A DNA stretch of 10,760 bases from Lachnospiraceae bacterium (GCA_009774375.1 VSNO01000151.1:1-10760); one strand, 5' to 3'. Positions 1-7,517 are shown, counted from the stretch's first letter. Numbers and translations are program-made. Notes: a model not told the origin generated them from the letters alone.

Positions 1-793
1 AATAGAGGTGAAACTATAATTTTGGAAATTGCGGATACCTTGTAAAATAAGGGATTCGAGTTTCCGAGAGCACACTACCTATAAGGGAGGCGTATCTTCA
101 CTTGATCTGCTCTATCCGGGCAAAGACACCTGCACGCCTGAGAAAAAGTCATATGTGGAGTCAGAGATCAGTGCGATCGAGAGATCTTTGTATATGCGCG
201 GGTCCGGTGACAGGTTAAAGGGCTATTCCCGGTACATCGATATAGCGGAATTTGCCCGGTACTTTGTGATCAATGAATTTTTTGAAAATATGGATGCAGG
301 CAGATTTTCCACATATTACTATAAAGATGTCCGGGGAAAGGTAAAACCCGTGGTCTGGGATTTCAACAATGGCAGTGATAATTACATCTATTTCTCGACC
401 GATGAAAATGGTTTCGATATGGTACAGTCACCATGGTTTGGAGAAATGCTGCGGGATGAGCTTTTTGTGGATGAAGTGATCTATCAGTACAGAGCATTGC
501 GCAAGGATATACTGAGCGATGAGAATCTGAACCGCATGATAGACGAAACGATCGCGTATCTTGGAGATGCGGTTGACCGCAATTATGATAAGTATGGTTA
601 TGTGTTTCTGCTGGAGCAGGTCGATGACATCAATTATCTGTCTCCCGTGGAGCGGAATTATACAAGCTATGAGGAGTCGGTGCAGCAGCTAAAGGATCAG
701 ATCCGTGACCGTGGAAGATGGATGGACCGCAATATTGAGACACTGCTACAATATTGCCGCGAATCCAGGAATGCCCTGAAGCGGAATTATTGA
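1..793 (+). CDS. CotH kinase family protein, C-terminal part; 5' end outside window and probable frameshift near base 43
   Basis: The C-terminal part of a CotH-like protein, a family of atypical secreted or spore-coat protein kinases. Counting from the uninterrupted frame that opens at base 29 (254 residues), the recognisable blocks are a YPGKDTCTPEK segment (29-39), a YIDIAEFARYFVINEFF helix (69-85), the NMDAGRFSTYYYKD block (87-100), the PVVWDFNN motif with W110, D111 and N113 (the family's catalytic or metal-site Asp is expected here), and a C-terminal basic/aromatic helix ending QYCRESRNALKRNY. Upstream, the same frame stops at 17-19 and no start with a ribosome binding site exists. Frame 1 reads openly (NRGETIILEIADTL) until a TAA at 43-45. 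Skipping the single T at 43 joins the two frames into one plausible protein, so I infer a one-base insertion or sequencing error. The gene lies 15 bases before the next one, so it probably heads the same operon. Family assignment is fairly sure; substrate unknown. Confidence 0.72.
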
Positions 794-794
794 C

Positions 795-802
795 GGGGAG
801 GA
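795..802 (+). promoter_or_regulatory. Ribosome binding site that fixes the start of the glycosidase-like gene
   Basis: GGGGAGGA ends directly against a TTG at 803, which leaves no spacing for that codon. It sits 6 bases before the in-frame GTG at 809. The GTG at 809 is therefore the better start, giving a protein two residues shorter than the longest open frame. Confidence 0.7.
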
Positions 803-808
803 TTGGCA

Positions 809-2983
809 GTGAAGAAGTTTGTCATAGGCAGTACCGCGGCGGCACTGTTCATACTGGGAGTGCTTTACGCAGTGTTTATCAAAGGGATCTATATTGATCT
901 TCATCATGACAGTGCGGTCAGGGTTGACTTTACGGTGGCTGGCACAGAACTTTGTGTGGCGGATAGCGGGGAGACTCTGGTCATAAAAGGAGTGGATCTC
1001 TCCGCATCGGTGGCAGGACATTATCTGGGAGAATTTGCGGCGGATCAGGAGACATATCAGCGTTGGCTGGAAAATGTGTGGGAGATGGGCGCCAATACAG
1101 TCCGTGTGTATACTATAATGGACGATGATTTTTACAATGCATTCTATGCGTTTAACAGCGGGAAAGAGACACCGCTCTATCTGATCCAGGGGATACGAGT
1201 CAGCGAGGCAGCAAACTATGGGTTCGAGGATGCTTCGGCGGATGCGTTTCTGGGACAGTTGAAGGCAGATGCAAAAAGGGCTGTGGATGTCATCCATGGA
1301 AAGTGTGTCATCGAATTGAATGATGCAGAGGGCAGCGGCGTGTATCTCAAAGATATCTCGAGGTGGGTGATCGGTTATCAGGTAGGGGATGAGTGGTCTG
1401 CGGAGACAGTGGCTTATACGGATCACAACCAGGTGCTGAGGAATGGATATCAGGGAGAGTATTTTGTGACAACTGAGGAGGCCACAAATTTTGAAAGTAT
1501 TCTGGCACAGGTGATGGACCAGCTGGTAAAATACGAGACAGACAAATACAAGTGTCAGCGGCTGGTGAGCTTTGTCTGTGATCCGACGATAGATTTTCTG
1601 GAATACGAGCAGCAATATGCACAGATGCTGGCGAAATTCTGTCATCTTGACCCAGAGCACATACAGCCTGCTGAAAAGCTGGAGTCAGGGTATTTTGCCA
1701 CGTACAGGGTATTTCGGTTTTGTGACAGGTTTATGGATTATCTGAGTGAGACACAGAAGCTGGAGCTGGCAGATATCATGGCAGCCGTCGATCCGGCGTC
1801 GCGGTATGATGGTTATCTGGAACTGTTAAAACGATATCATACAATGCCCGTGGTGGCCGGTTTCCAATATTCGACTGCAAGGGGGAAGACGAAGTCGGAC
1901 GAGTCTGCGCTGACCGAAAGGCAGCAGGGTGAGAACATCGTACAGATGTATGAGGACCTTGTCTCGGCGGGGTGGTCAGGAGGATTTATTTCCACATGGC
2001 AGGATACGTGGGAACAGAAAACCTGGAATACTGCGTTTGCCTCAGTTTTGCCGGAGAACAGCTTGTGGCACGATCTGCAGACTGCAGGGCAGAATTGCGG
2101 TATTATGGCGTTTGTGCCCGGGGAGGACGAGGCGGCGTGCATCGTGGACGGCGATGCTTCAGAGTGGTCAGAGGAGGATCAGATTGTGGACAGCCCGGAA
2201 GGATTCGTGCTCTCTGTCAAATATGACGCAGAGGGGATCTATCTCTTGATACAGGGGAAAGAACTGTCCGGCAGACGCCTGTATGTGCCGATCGACACTT
2301 TACAGGAAAGAGGGTCTTGTGTTTATCCGGACGGTGAGGGGAAGGATATCTTCTTTGACAGGGAAGCAGATTTTTTGCTGTGTGTGGACGGGGAGACAGA
2401 CAGCAGGCTGCTGGTACATGAGTTTTCAGATGCGGCACGCATCAATTTTATGGAGGAAGTAGACGGCAGAAATCCATTTATCCATACACCCAGGGACGAC
2501 AGCAGTGTATTTTATGAGAGCCGTATGGTGGTGGAGAAACCGTTGGATCTGGAGCGCAGGATAGATCTGCGGCTCCAGATGGCGGCGGGCTGGATCCCGG
2601 ACGATATTCTGGATGTATATTCGTTGGAATTTTATGACACAGGGCATCTGGTTCATGGCAACGGAAATCCGCAGTCACCAGAGTATCATTCGCTGACAGA
2701 CATTTGTTTTGGAGAAGATCGGGTGGAGATACGTCTGCCCTGGCTGATGCTCAATTTTTCAAATCCCTCTGCAATGCAGATCCACGGTGATTATTATGAT
2801 TACTATGGCGTCAGGCCGCAGGAGATCACGCAGCTCTGGATCGGGGTCGGGGAAGGGGGCGCAGACCACCCTGTCTCCATGCAGCCAGTATCCCTGAAAG
2901 GCTGGGGCGGAGCCGTACCCTGCCATGAGAGATTAAAAGAATCTTACTATATCATACAGGACAGATGGAGAGGAGACAGATGA
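809..2983 (+). CDS. Membrane-anchored glycoside hydrolase-like TIM-barrel protein with CBM9/DOMON-like C-terminal domain
   Basis: About 724 residues from the GTG at 809. The N-terminus is Lys-Lys then one hydrophobic helix (about residues 5-26), so it is probably anchored with the rest outside the cell. Residues about 40-420 resemble a glycosidase or glucanosyltransferase barrel: VIKGVDLSASVAGHY near 58-72, MGANTVRVYTI near 93-103, PLYLIQGI near 122-129, and WVIGYQVGDEW near 186-196, whose Glu would be the acid/base. VVAGFQYSTARG near 348-359 sits where relatives carry the nucleophile, followed by GGFISTWQDTWEQKTWN (391-407). A second domain begins at IVDGDASEW (445-453), the usual opening of CBM9/DOMON-like carbohydrate-binding modules, and runs to the end. 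The next gene overlaps by 4 bases. I infer a role in trimming or transferring a surface glycan made by the glycosyltransferase two genes on. The expected nucleophile Glu is not obvious, so it could be a binding protein. Confidence 0.65.
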   Translation: MKKFVIGSTAAALFILGVLYAVFIKGIYIDLHHDSAVRVDFTVAGTELCVADSGETLVIKGVDLSASVAGHYLGEFAADQETYQRWLENVWEMGANTVRVYTIMDDDFYNAFYAFNSGKETPLYLIQGIRVSEAANYGFEDASADAFLGQLKADAKRAVDVIHGKCVIELNDAEGSGVYLKDISRWVIGYQVGDEWSAETVAYTDHNQVLRNGYQGEYFVTTEEATNFESILAQVMDQLVKYETDKYKCQRLVSFVCDPTIDFLEYEQQYAQMLAKFCHLDPEHIQPAEKLESGYFATYRVFRFCDRFMDYLSETQKLELADIMAAVDPASRYDGYLELLKRYHTMPVVAGFQYSTARGKTKSDESALTERQQGENIVQMYEDLVSAGWSGGFISTWQDTWEQKTWNTAFASVLPENSLWHDLQTAGQNCGIMAFVPGEDEAACIVDGDASEWSEEDQIVDSPEGFVLSVKYDAEGIYLLIQGKELSGRRLYVPIDTLQERGSCVYPDGEGKDIFFDREADFLLCVDGETDSRLLVHEFSDAARINFMEEVDGRNPFIHTPRDDSSVFYESRMVVEKPLDLERRIDLRLQMAAGWIPDDILDVYSLEFYDTGHLVHGNGNPQSPEYHSLTDICFGEDRVEIRLPWLMLNFSNPSAMQIHGDYYDYYGVRPQEITQLWIGVGEGGADHPVSMQPVSLKGWGGAVPCHERLKESYYIIQDRWRGDR

Positions 2984-4095
2984 GAACACCCAATATCAAC
3001 TACATCATATATTTTTATATGTTTATCTGTCTCACACTGCTTTTTTTCAATATCGCATACATTTTCTATATGAAGATCAGGCAGTTTATACAAGATGGCC
3101 GATCCAGGCGCTGGGAGACTGAGCTTGAGCGCATCTGGAACGAAGAGGAATGTACAAATCAGATGATGCGCCAGCACAGGCGGCGTCTGCGCAGGAAACT
3201 CAAAAGGACAAATCAGCTGATCGCATACAATAATGTGATGGAGCGCTGTCTTGGGAATGGCGGCGTCTCGGATTATCTGAAGGACTGCTATGAAGATTTT
3301 CTGGCTCTGGCGGTGGAGTACGGCACCAGGAGCGCTATGGAGAGAGCTTTTTTTGCGTATGTGATCTTGCTGTATCATCCCTATATGGGAACGTTCAGAA
3401 AACAGATGGTGAACATCCTTCTCAAATATATGGACAATGCCACCGTTTACTGCCGCGAGAACGTGCTGCACGCCCTGTATTCTATAGGGGACGCGGTGGC
3501 GGTGGAGCATGCTTTCACATTCCTGGACAACAGGGGATTGTACCATAGTTCAAAGCTGATCTCAGATGGACTGATGACATACAGGGGAGATAAGGAAGAG
3601 CTGGCATGGCGGCTTTGGCAGAACTGCCATATGTGGAACGAGTCGCTGGTGATCGCTGTCATCCAGTTCGTCACACAACTGGAAGCGGATTTTTCAGCAG
3701 AATTTTTCAGGGAGCTGCAGAGGGAAGAGACATCGATCGAGCAGCGGTTTGCGTACATCCGATATTTTCAGCGCCATGTAAAGCCTGAACTGAAGGGATA
3801 TCTCATCAATTGTCTGGAGCAGTATGACAGGACCAACAATCGTCTGGCGATCGCAGCGAGCACGGCGCTTGGCAGTTATCCGGGGGAGGACACAAGGCAG
3901 GCGCTCGAGCAGGCGCTGCGGAGCAGAAACTGGTATGTCAGGAAGAATTCAGCCCTTTCTCTGATCCACATCGGAATTCCGGAGACGGAACTGGAACAGA
4001 TTTATGGGCGCAGTGACCGCTATGGAAAAGAGATACTGGAATATATAACAAAAAGACAGTTTGGCGCGTCACAGGGAGGGGAGATGAGCACATGA
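2980..4095 (+). CDS. Membrane-tethered HEAT-repeat-like protein
   Basis: 371 residues from the ATG at 2980, whose ATGA overlaps the stop of the previous gene and is preceded by GGAGAGGAG (2967-2975). An earlier in-frame ATG at 2965 lacks a ribosome binding site. Residues 8-31 form one very hydrophobic aromatic-rich membrane helix. Residues 35-80 are strongly basic and charged and probably cytoplasmic. From about 85 the protein is all alpha-helical in character, with helix pairs resembling HEAT/armadillo repeats, clearest at 287-333 (RLAIAASTALGSYPGED, then RSRNWYVRKNSALSLIHIG). No catalytic motif is visible. Such repeats act as protein-binding scaffolds. Being coupled to a glycosidase-like gene before and a glycosyltransferase after (a 4-base overlap again), it may be an accessory subunit of the membrane polysaccharide synthase. 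That role is inference; the fold is a pattern-level call. Confidence 0.62.
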   Translation: MRTPNINYIIYFYMFICLTLLFFNIAYIFYMKIRQFIQDGRSRRWETELERIWNEEECTNQMMRQHRRRLRRKLKRTNQLIAYNNVMERCLGNGGVSDYLKDCYEDFLALAVEYGTRSAMERAFFAYVILLYHPYMGTFRKQMVNILLKYMDNATVYCRENVLHALYSIGDAVAVEHAFTFLDNRGLYHSSKLISDGLMTYRGDKEELAWRLWQNCHMWNESLVIAVIQFVTQLEADFSAEFFRELQREETSIEQRFAYIRYFQRHVKPELKGYLINCLEQYDRTNNRLAIAASTALGSYPGEDTRQALEQALRSRNWYVRKNSALSLIHIGIPETELEQIYGRSDRYGKEILEYITKRQFGASQGGEMST

Positions 4096-5498
4096 CACAG
4101 TTTTCGACATATTTTTTTACCGGTACAGGGATCTTCTTTTTGGTCTATCTTCTGCTGTATGCGTCGTATCTCTTCGCGTCTGTGACAGTCGGGGCATTCC
4201 GGCTGTATAAGCTCGAAAAGATGGCACAGATCAAAAACGAACTGAAGCATGAATTTTATTTTCCGGTGTCGATCCTCGTGCCGGCATACAATGAGGAAGT
4301 CACGATCATAGACAGCGTCGAGTCCCTCCTGAATCTGAAATACAGGTTGTACGAGATCATCGTGATCGATGACGGCTCCTCAGACCGGACAACGGAGTTG
4401 ATGGTCGACCACTTTCAGATGAAAAAAGTGAGCAGGCCGATCCGCCGTATGGTGGATTGCGAGATGCAAGAAGCGGTCTACGAGTGCAGGGTGAAAAATA
4501 TAAGGATCACGCTGATACGGAAAAAGAACGGAGGCAAAGGGGATGCGCTCAACATGGGGATCAATGCATCGGAGTATCCCTATTTCCTGTGTATGGATGC
4601 GGATTCCATGCTGCAGGGAGACTCCATAGAGCGGATCGTCCAGCCGATCATGGAAGATGACGATGTCGTTGCGGTGGGAGGCCTGATCCGGATCGCCCAG
4701 TGCGTATCGATCGAAAATGGAGAGATCTCAGGCTATCATCTGCCGTGGAACCTTCTTCTGAGCCTGCAGGCGATGGAGTATGACCGGTCCTTTCTGGCTT
4801 CCAGGATCCTGCTCGACAGTTTTAACGGCAATCTGATCATATCAGGCGCCTTTGGACTGTTCAGAAAAGATGTGGTGGCAGCGGCAGGCGGATATGACAG
4901 ACAGACACTGGGGGAGGACATGGAGCTTGTTGTAAAGCTCCATGCATTCTGCAGAAATAATAATATGAAATACGCGATCCGATACGAGCCCAATGCCATC
5001 TGCTGGAGTCAGGCGCCGTCCTCCTTTAAGGATCTGAAGTCGCAGAGGAGGAGATGGCATCTGGGGCTTTTCCAGTGCATGACGAAATACAGGCACCTGT
5101 TCCTGAACAGACATTATGGACTGCTTGGGACAGTTTCCTATATCTATTATCTGATCTATGAGCTCTGGTCTCCTGTCATTGAACTTTTTGGCCTTTTTAC
5201 GGTGGTCCTGGCTGCACTGCTCGGAAGACTGAATACGGGATTTATGCTGAAGTTATATGTACTCTATGCGGTTTATGGGGCGATATTGACGATGACTGCC
5301 TTTTTTCAGAGGATCTATTCACAAAATGTCAGGATCAGCGTGGGAGATGTATTCAAGGCATGCGTGATGTGCGTGATAGAAAATGTTTTCTTTCGATTGC
5401 TGCTGGATTTTATCCGCTGTACCGCGTTTATCGGATATAAGAGGCACAAACTGGCGTGGGGGAAGATCAAGAGGACCAGGCAGTTTGAGAACACATAG
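4092..5498 (+). CDS. Processive family 2 glycosyltransferase, membrane polysaccharide synthase (BcsA/PgaC/hyaluronan synthase-like)
   Basis: 468 residues. The ATG at 4092 overlaps the previous stop as ATGA and follows GGGAGGGGAG (4074-4083). One N-terminal membrane helix (about 11-34) precedes a cytoplasmic GT-A domain with all the landmarks: VPAYNEE (63-69), IDDGSSD (92-98), KNGGKGDALNMG (145-156), the metal-binding DAD (169-171), TLGEDMEL (272-279) with the likely catalytic Asp, and QRRRW (318-322), the Q-x-x-R-W signature of processive synthases. Several membrane helices follow (roughly 343-378, 385-405, 420-445) and the end is basic. This layout is that of enzymes that polymerise a sugar from a UDP-sugar and push it across the membrane (cellulose, poly-N-acetylglucosamine, hyaluronan). 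The sequence does not reveal the sugar. It is the last gene of the operon; about 190 non-coding bases follow before recA. Family very sure, product open. Confidence 0.9.
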   Translation: MTQFSTYFFTGTGIFFLVYLLLYASYLFASVTVGAFRLYKLEKMAQIKNELKHEFYFPVSILVPAYNEEVTIIDSVESLLNLKYRLYEIIVIDDGSSDRTTELMVDHFQMKKVSRPIRRMVDCEMQEAVYECRVKNIRITLIRKKNGGKGDALNMGINASEYPYFLCMDADSMLQGDSIERIVQPIMEDDDVVAVGGLIRIAQCVSIENGEISGYHLPWNLLLSLQAMEYDRSFLASRILLDSFNGNLIISGAFGLFRKDVVAAAGGYDRQTLGEDMELVVKLHAFCRNNNMKYAIRYEPNAICWSQAPSSFKDLKSQRRRWHLGLFQCMTKYRHLFLNRHYGLLGTVSYIYYLIYELWSPVIELFGLFTVVLAALLGRLNTGFMLKLYVLYAVYGAILTMTAFFQRIYSQNVRISVGDVFKACVMCVIENVFFRLLLDFIRCTAFIGYKRHKLAWGKIKRTRQFENT

Positions 5499-5607
5499 AA
5501 CAAACATATATTTGCTGAAATGTAAAAACTCGCACTTGTTTTGGCATTTCGTATATGATAAGGTTAGAGTGTGCTTGAAAAATTTTCCGGGAATTTTGAA
5601 AATAATC
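5499..5607. other. Intergenic stretch after the glycosyltransferase gene
   Basis: An AT-rich stretch between the operon end and the recA promoter. I find no GC-rich hairpin with a T-tract, so the upstream operon has no clear intrinsic terminator here. A weak 6-bp match (GAAATG at 5517-5522 with CATTTC at 5545-5550) has a 22-base loop and is probably chance. Confidence 0.5.
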
Positions 5608-5636
5608 TTGACAAATACGAACGGATGTTTTAAAGT
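5608..5636 (+). promoter_or_regulatory. recA promoter (SigA type)
   Basis: A consensus -35 TTGACA (5608-5613) is separated by exactly 17 bases from TAAAGT (5631-5636), which matches 4 of 6 bases of the -10 consensus. Transcription should begin near 5643, giving a leader of about 48 bases. The LexA box at 5618-5631 lies in the spacer, as expected for SOS control. Confidence 0.85.
5618..5631 (+). promoter_or_regulatory. LexA (DinR) operator 1
   Basis: CGAACGGATGTTTT matches the Gram-positive SOS consensus CGAACRNRYGTTYC at 13 of 14 positions; only the last base differs. It lies between the -35 and -10 of recA, so bound LexA would block RNA polymerase directly. Confidence 0.88.
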
Positions 5637-5660
5637 AAATACAGATTAAAACATCCGTTC
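5619..5660. repeat. Perfect 15-bp inverted repeat around the recA -10 and start site
   Basis: Bases 5619-5633 and 5646-5660 are exact reverse complements with a 12-base spacer. The arms contain the two LexA boxes. No T-tract follows on the + strand, so it is read as a pair of operators rather than a terminator. RNA reading through from the upstream operon would nevertheless fold here. Confidence 0.9.
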
Positions 5661-5661
5661 T
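5648..5661 (-). promoter_or_regulatory. LexA (DinR) operator 2, inverted copy
   Basis: Read on the minus strand this is AGAACGGATGTTTT, identical to operator 1 except for the first base, and matching 12 of 14 consensus positions. It lies just downstream of the predicted transcription start. The centres of the two operators are 30 bp apart, about three helical turns, so two LexA dimers could bind on the same face. Confidence 0.72.
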
Positions 5662-5690
5662 AAAACGTGGTTCATAAAAGGAGTAAACAC

Positions 5691-6818
5691 ATGGAAAAAG
5701 AAGAAAAACTGAAGGCATTGGATGCCGCACTGGCACAGATCGAGAAGCAGTATGGCAAAGGAGCAGTCATGAAGCTGGGGGATCCCAGTGCGCAGATGAA
5801 CGTGGAGACGATACCGACAGGTTCGCTGAGTCTTGACATCGCGCTGGGACTCGGAGGGATTCCCAAGGGAAGGATCGTGGAGATCTATGGACCGGAGTCA
5901 TCAGGTAAGACGACCGTCACGCTCCATATGGTGGCAGAGGTACAGAAGAGAGGCGGGATCGCCGGATTTATCGACGCGGAGCATGCGCTCGATCCTGTCT
6001 ATGCGAAAAATATCGGCGTGGATGTGGATAATCTGTACATATCACAGCCCGACAACGGCGAGCAGGCGCTCGAGATCACGGAGACGATGGTGCGGTCCGG
6101 TGCGATCGATATCGTGGTAGTCGACTCCGTGGCAGCGCTCGTCCCGAAGGCCGAGATCGACGGGGATATGGGAGACTCGCATGTCGGTCTGCAGGCGAGG
6201 CTGATGTCGCAGGCGCTGCGCAAGCTGACAGCCGCCATCAGCAGGTCAAACTGTGTCGTGGTCTTCATCAACCAGCTCCGCGAGAAGGTCGGTGTGATGT
6301 TTGGCAATCCGGAGACGACGACCGGAGGACGCGCATTAAAATTCTACTCATCAGTCCGCCTGGACGTCAGGAGGATCGAGTCGCTCAAGCAGAGCGGCGA
6401 GGTGACAGGCAACAGAACAAGGGTCAAGGTTGTCAAGAACAAGATCGCGCCGCCGTTCAAGGAAGCAGAGTTCGACATCATGTTCGGGGAAGGGATATCC
6501 GTGGTAGGGGATATTCTGGATCTTGCCGCGTCCCAGAACATCATCGTGAAGAGCGGTGCGTGGTATGCCTATGACGGAAGCAAGATCGGACAGGGGCGTG
6601 AGAATGCCAAGCAGTATCTCAAGGACAATCCGGAGATCTGCAAAGAGATCGAGAACAAAGTGCGCGAGCACTTTGGCTTAAATGGAGCTGAGCCTGCTCC
6701 CGAAACAGCTGAGAAGCCGGAGGGCAGGGGAAAGACAAAGACATCGGCAAAGTCCGCGGCGGATAAGCAGGCAGAAGCCGGTGAAGCGGCAGCACCGGCT
6801 GAGCAGGGCAGGCAGTGA
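5691..6818 (+). CDS. recA: Recombinase RecA
   Basis: Binds single-stranded DNA as a filament, catalyses homologous pairing and strand exchange, and acts as the co-protease that triggers LexA self-cleavage. 375 residues from the ATG at 5691, 7 bases after AAAAGGAG. The longer open frame from a GTG at 5667 runs through the leader and is not used. Visible landmarks: N-terminal helix KLKALDAALAQIEKQYGKGAVM (6-27), Walker A GPESSGKTT (67-75), FIDAEHALDP (93-102) with the catalytic Glu at 97, Walker B IVVVDS (141-146), loop 1 around MGDSHVGLQAR (160-170), loop 2 NPETTTGGRALKFY (206-219). The core ends near 330 and is followed by about 45 residues of Ala/Glu/Lys/Pro-rich low-complexity tail. It is transcribed from its own LexA-controlled promoter together with recX, which follows after 3 bases. 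Confidence 0.99.
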   Translation: MEKEEKLKALDAALAQIEKQYGKGAVMKLGDPSAQMNVETIPTGSLSLDIALGLGGIPKGRIVEIYGPESSGKTTVTLHMVAEVQKRGGIAGFIDAEHALDPVYAKNIGVDVDNLYISQPDNGEQALEITETMVRSGAIDIVVVDSVAALVPKAEIDGDMGDSHVGLQARLMSQALRKLTAAISRSNCVVVFINQLREKVGVMFGNPETTTGGRALKFYSSVRLDVRRIESLKQSGEVTGNRTRVKVVKNKIAPPFKEAEFDIMFGEGISVVGDILDLAASQNIIVKSGAWYAYDGSKIGQGRENAKQYLKDNPEICKEIENKVREHFGLNGAEPAPETAEKPEGRGKTKTSAKSAADKQAEAGEAAAPAEQGRQ

Positions 6819-6821
6819 TAG

Positions 6822-7439
6822 ATGACCGTTACAGATATCGTGGAAGTCTCAAAGACAAAGGTTGAGGTCCGTGTTGATGACGAGATCCGATTTGCTCTCT
6901 ACAAAAGTGAACTGAGAAGGTTTGCGATCAGAAAAGACAGCGAGATCTCCCGGGAAACATACGACATGATCATGGATGAGGTGCTGTTGAAGCGGGCAAA
7001 ACTCAGGTGCATGAACCTGTTAAAGAGCAGGGATTATACAGAGTGCCAGCTTGTGACAAAACTAAAGCAGGGACTTTATCCCGAAGGGATCATAGACGCG
7101 GTGCTTGCATATGTGATCTCCTATGGCTATGTCGATGATATCCGGTATGCAGGATCCTATATCCGGTATGCCGGTCAGTCCAGGAGCAGGAGGCAGATCG
7201 AAAACGACCTGATCCGAAAGGGAGTATCGGCGGAAGACATCAGGCAGGCATATGAGCAGTGTGCAGAGGAGGACGGCGTGACGGCAGAGGAGGAACTGAT
7301 CAGCCGGCTCCTCGAAAAAAAACATTTCGACAGGCAGAACGCCACATATGAGGAAAGCCGGAAGATGGTCAGTTTCCTTTACCGCAAAGGTTTTTCGCTG
7401 GATAAGATATACAGGGTTCTCGGACAGACTGAAGACTGA
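6822..7439 (+). CDS. recX: Regulatory protein RecX
   Basis: 205 residues. RecX binds the RecA filament and limits or remodels its activity. The match rests on the all-helical repeat pattern: RAKLRCMNLLKSRDYTECQLVTKL (about 58-81), then GIIDAVLAYVISYGYVDDIRYAGSYI (about 89-114), RSRRQIENDLIRKGVS (about 120-135) and a last repeat ending FLYRKGFSLDKIYRVLG (185-201). A beta-rich N-terminal segment of about 50 residues precedes them, as in clostridial homologues. The ATG at 6822 follows the recA stop (TGA, then an adjacent TAG) by 3 bases with only a weak ribosome binding site (GGGCAGG), so translation is probably coupled to recA. That would keep its level below that of RecA, which suits a modulator. 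No terminator is seen after it. Confidence 0.95.
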   Translation: MTVTDIVEVSKTKVEVRVDDEIRFALYKSELRRFAIRKDSEISRETYDMIMDEVLLKRAKLRCMNLLKSRDYTECQLVTKLKQGLYPEGIIDAVLAYVISYGYVDDIRYAGSYIRYAGQSRSRRQIENDLIRKGVSAEDIRQAYEQCAEEDGVTAEEELISRLLEKKHFDRQNATYEESRKMVSFLYRKGFSLDKIYRVLGQTED

Positions 7440-7488
7440 CATGAAGGAAAAATGGTATATAATAAAAGATAATAAAAAGAATAAATGC

Positions 7489-7517
7489 TTGACATCGTCC
7501 TGTTAAAAGAGTAAAAT
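7489..7517 (+). promoter_or_regulatory. rny promoter (SigA type)
   Basis: TTGACA (7489-7494), a 17-base spacer and TAAAAT (7512-7517): a full -35 consensus and 5 of 6 at -10. The predicted start of transcription is near 7524. Confidence 0.85.

Noticed and set aside
746..1660. A 304-residue open frame on the minus strand.
   Set aside because: It lies opposite the glycosidase-like gene, its product is rich in Cys, His and Ile without any family pattern, and no promoter or ribosome binding site supports it. It is a shadow of the coding strand.
5619..5660. The 15-bp inverted repeat as a terminator of the upstream operon.
   Set aside because: No T-tract follows on the + strand, the stem is not especially GC-rich, and both arms match LexA operators around a clear promoter.
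7315..7322. A run of eight A bases in recX as a phase-variation tract.
   Set aside because: It reads as ordinary Glu-Lys-Lys codons in an intact gene, and RecX is not a known phase-variable product.
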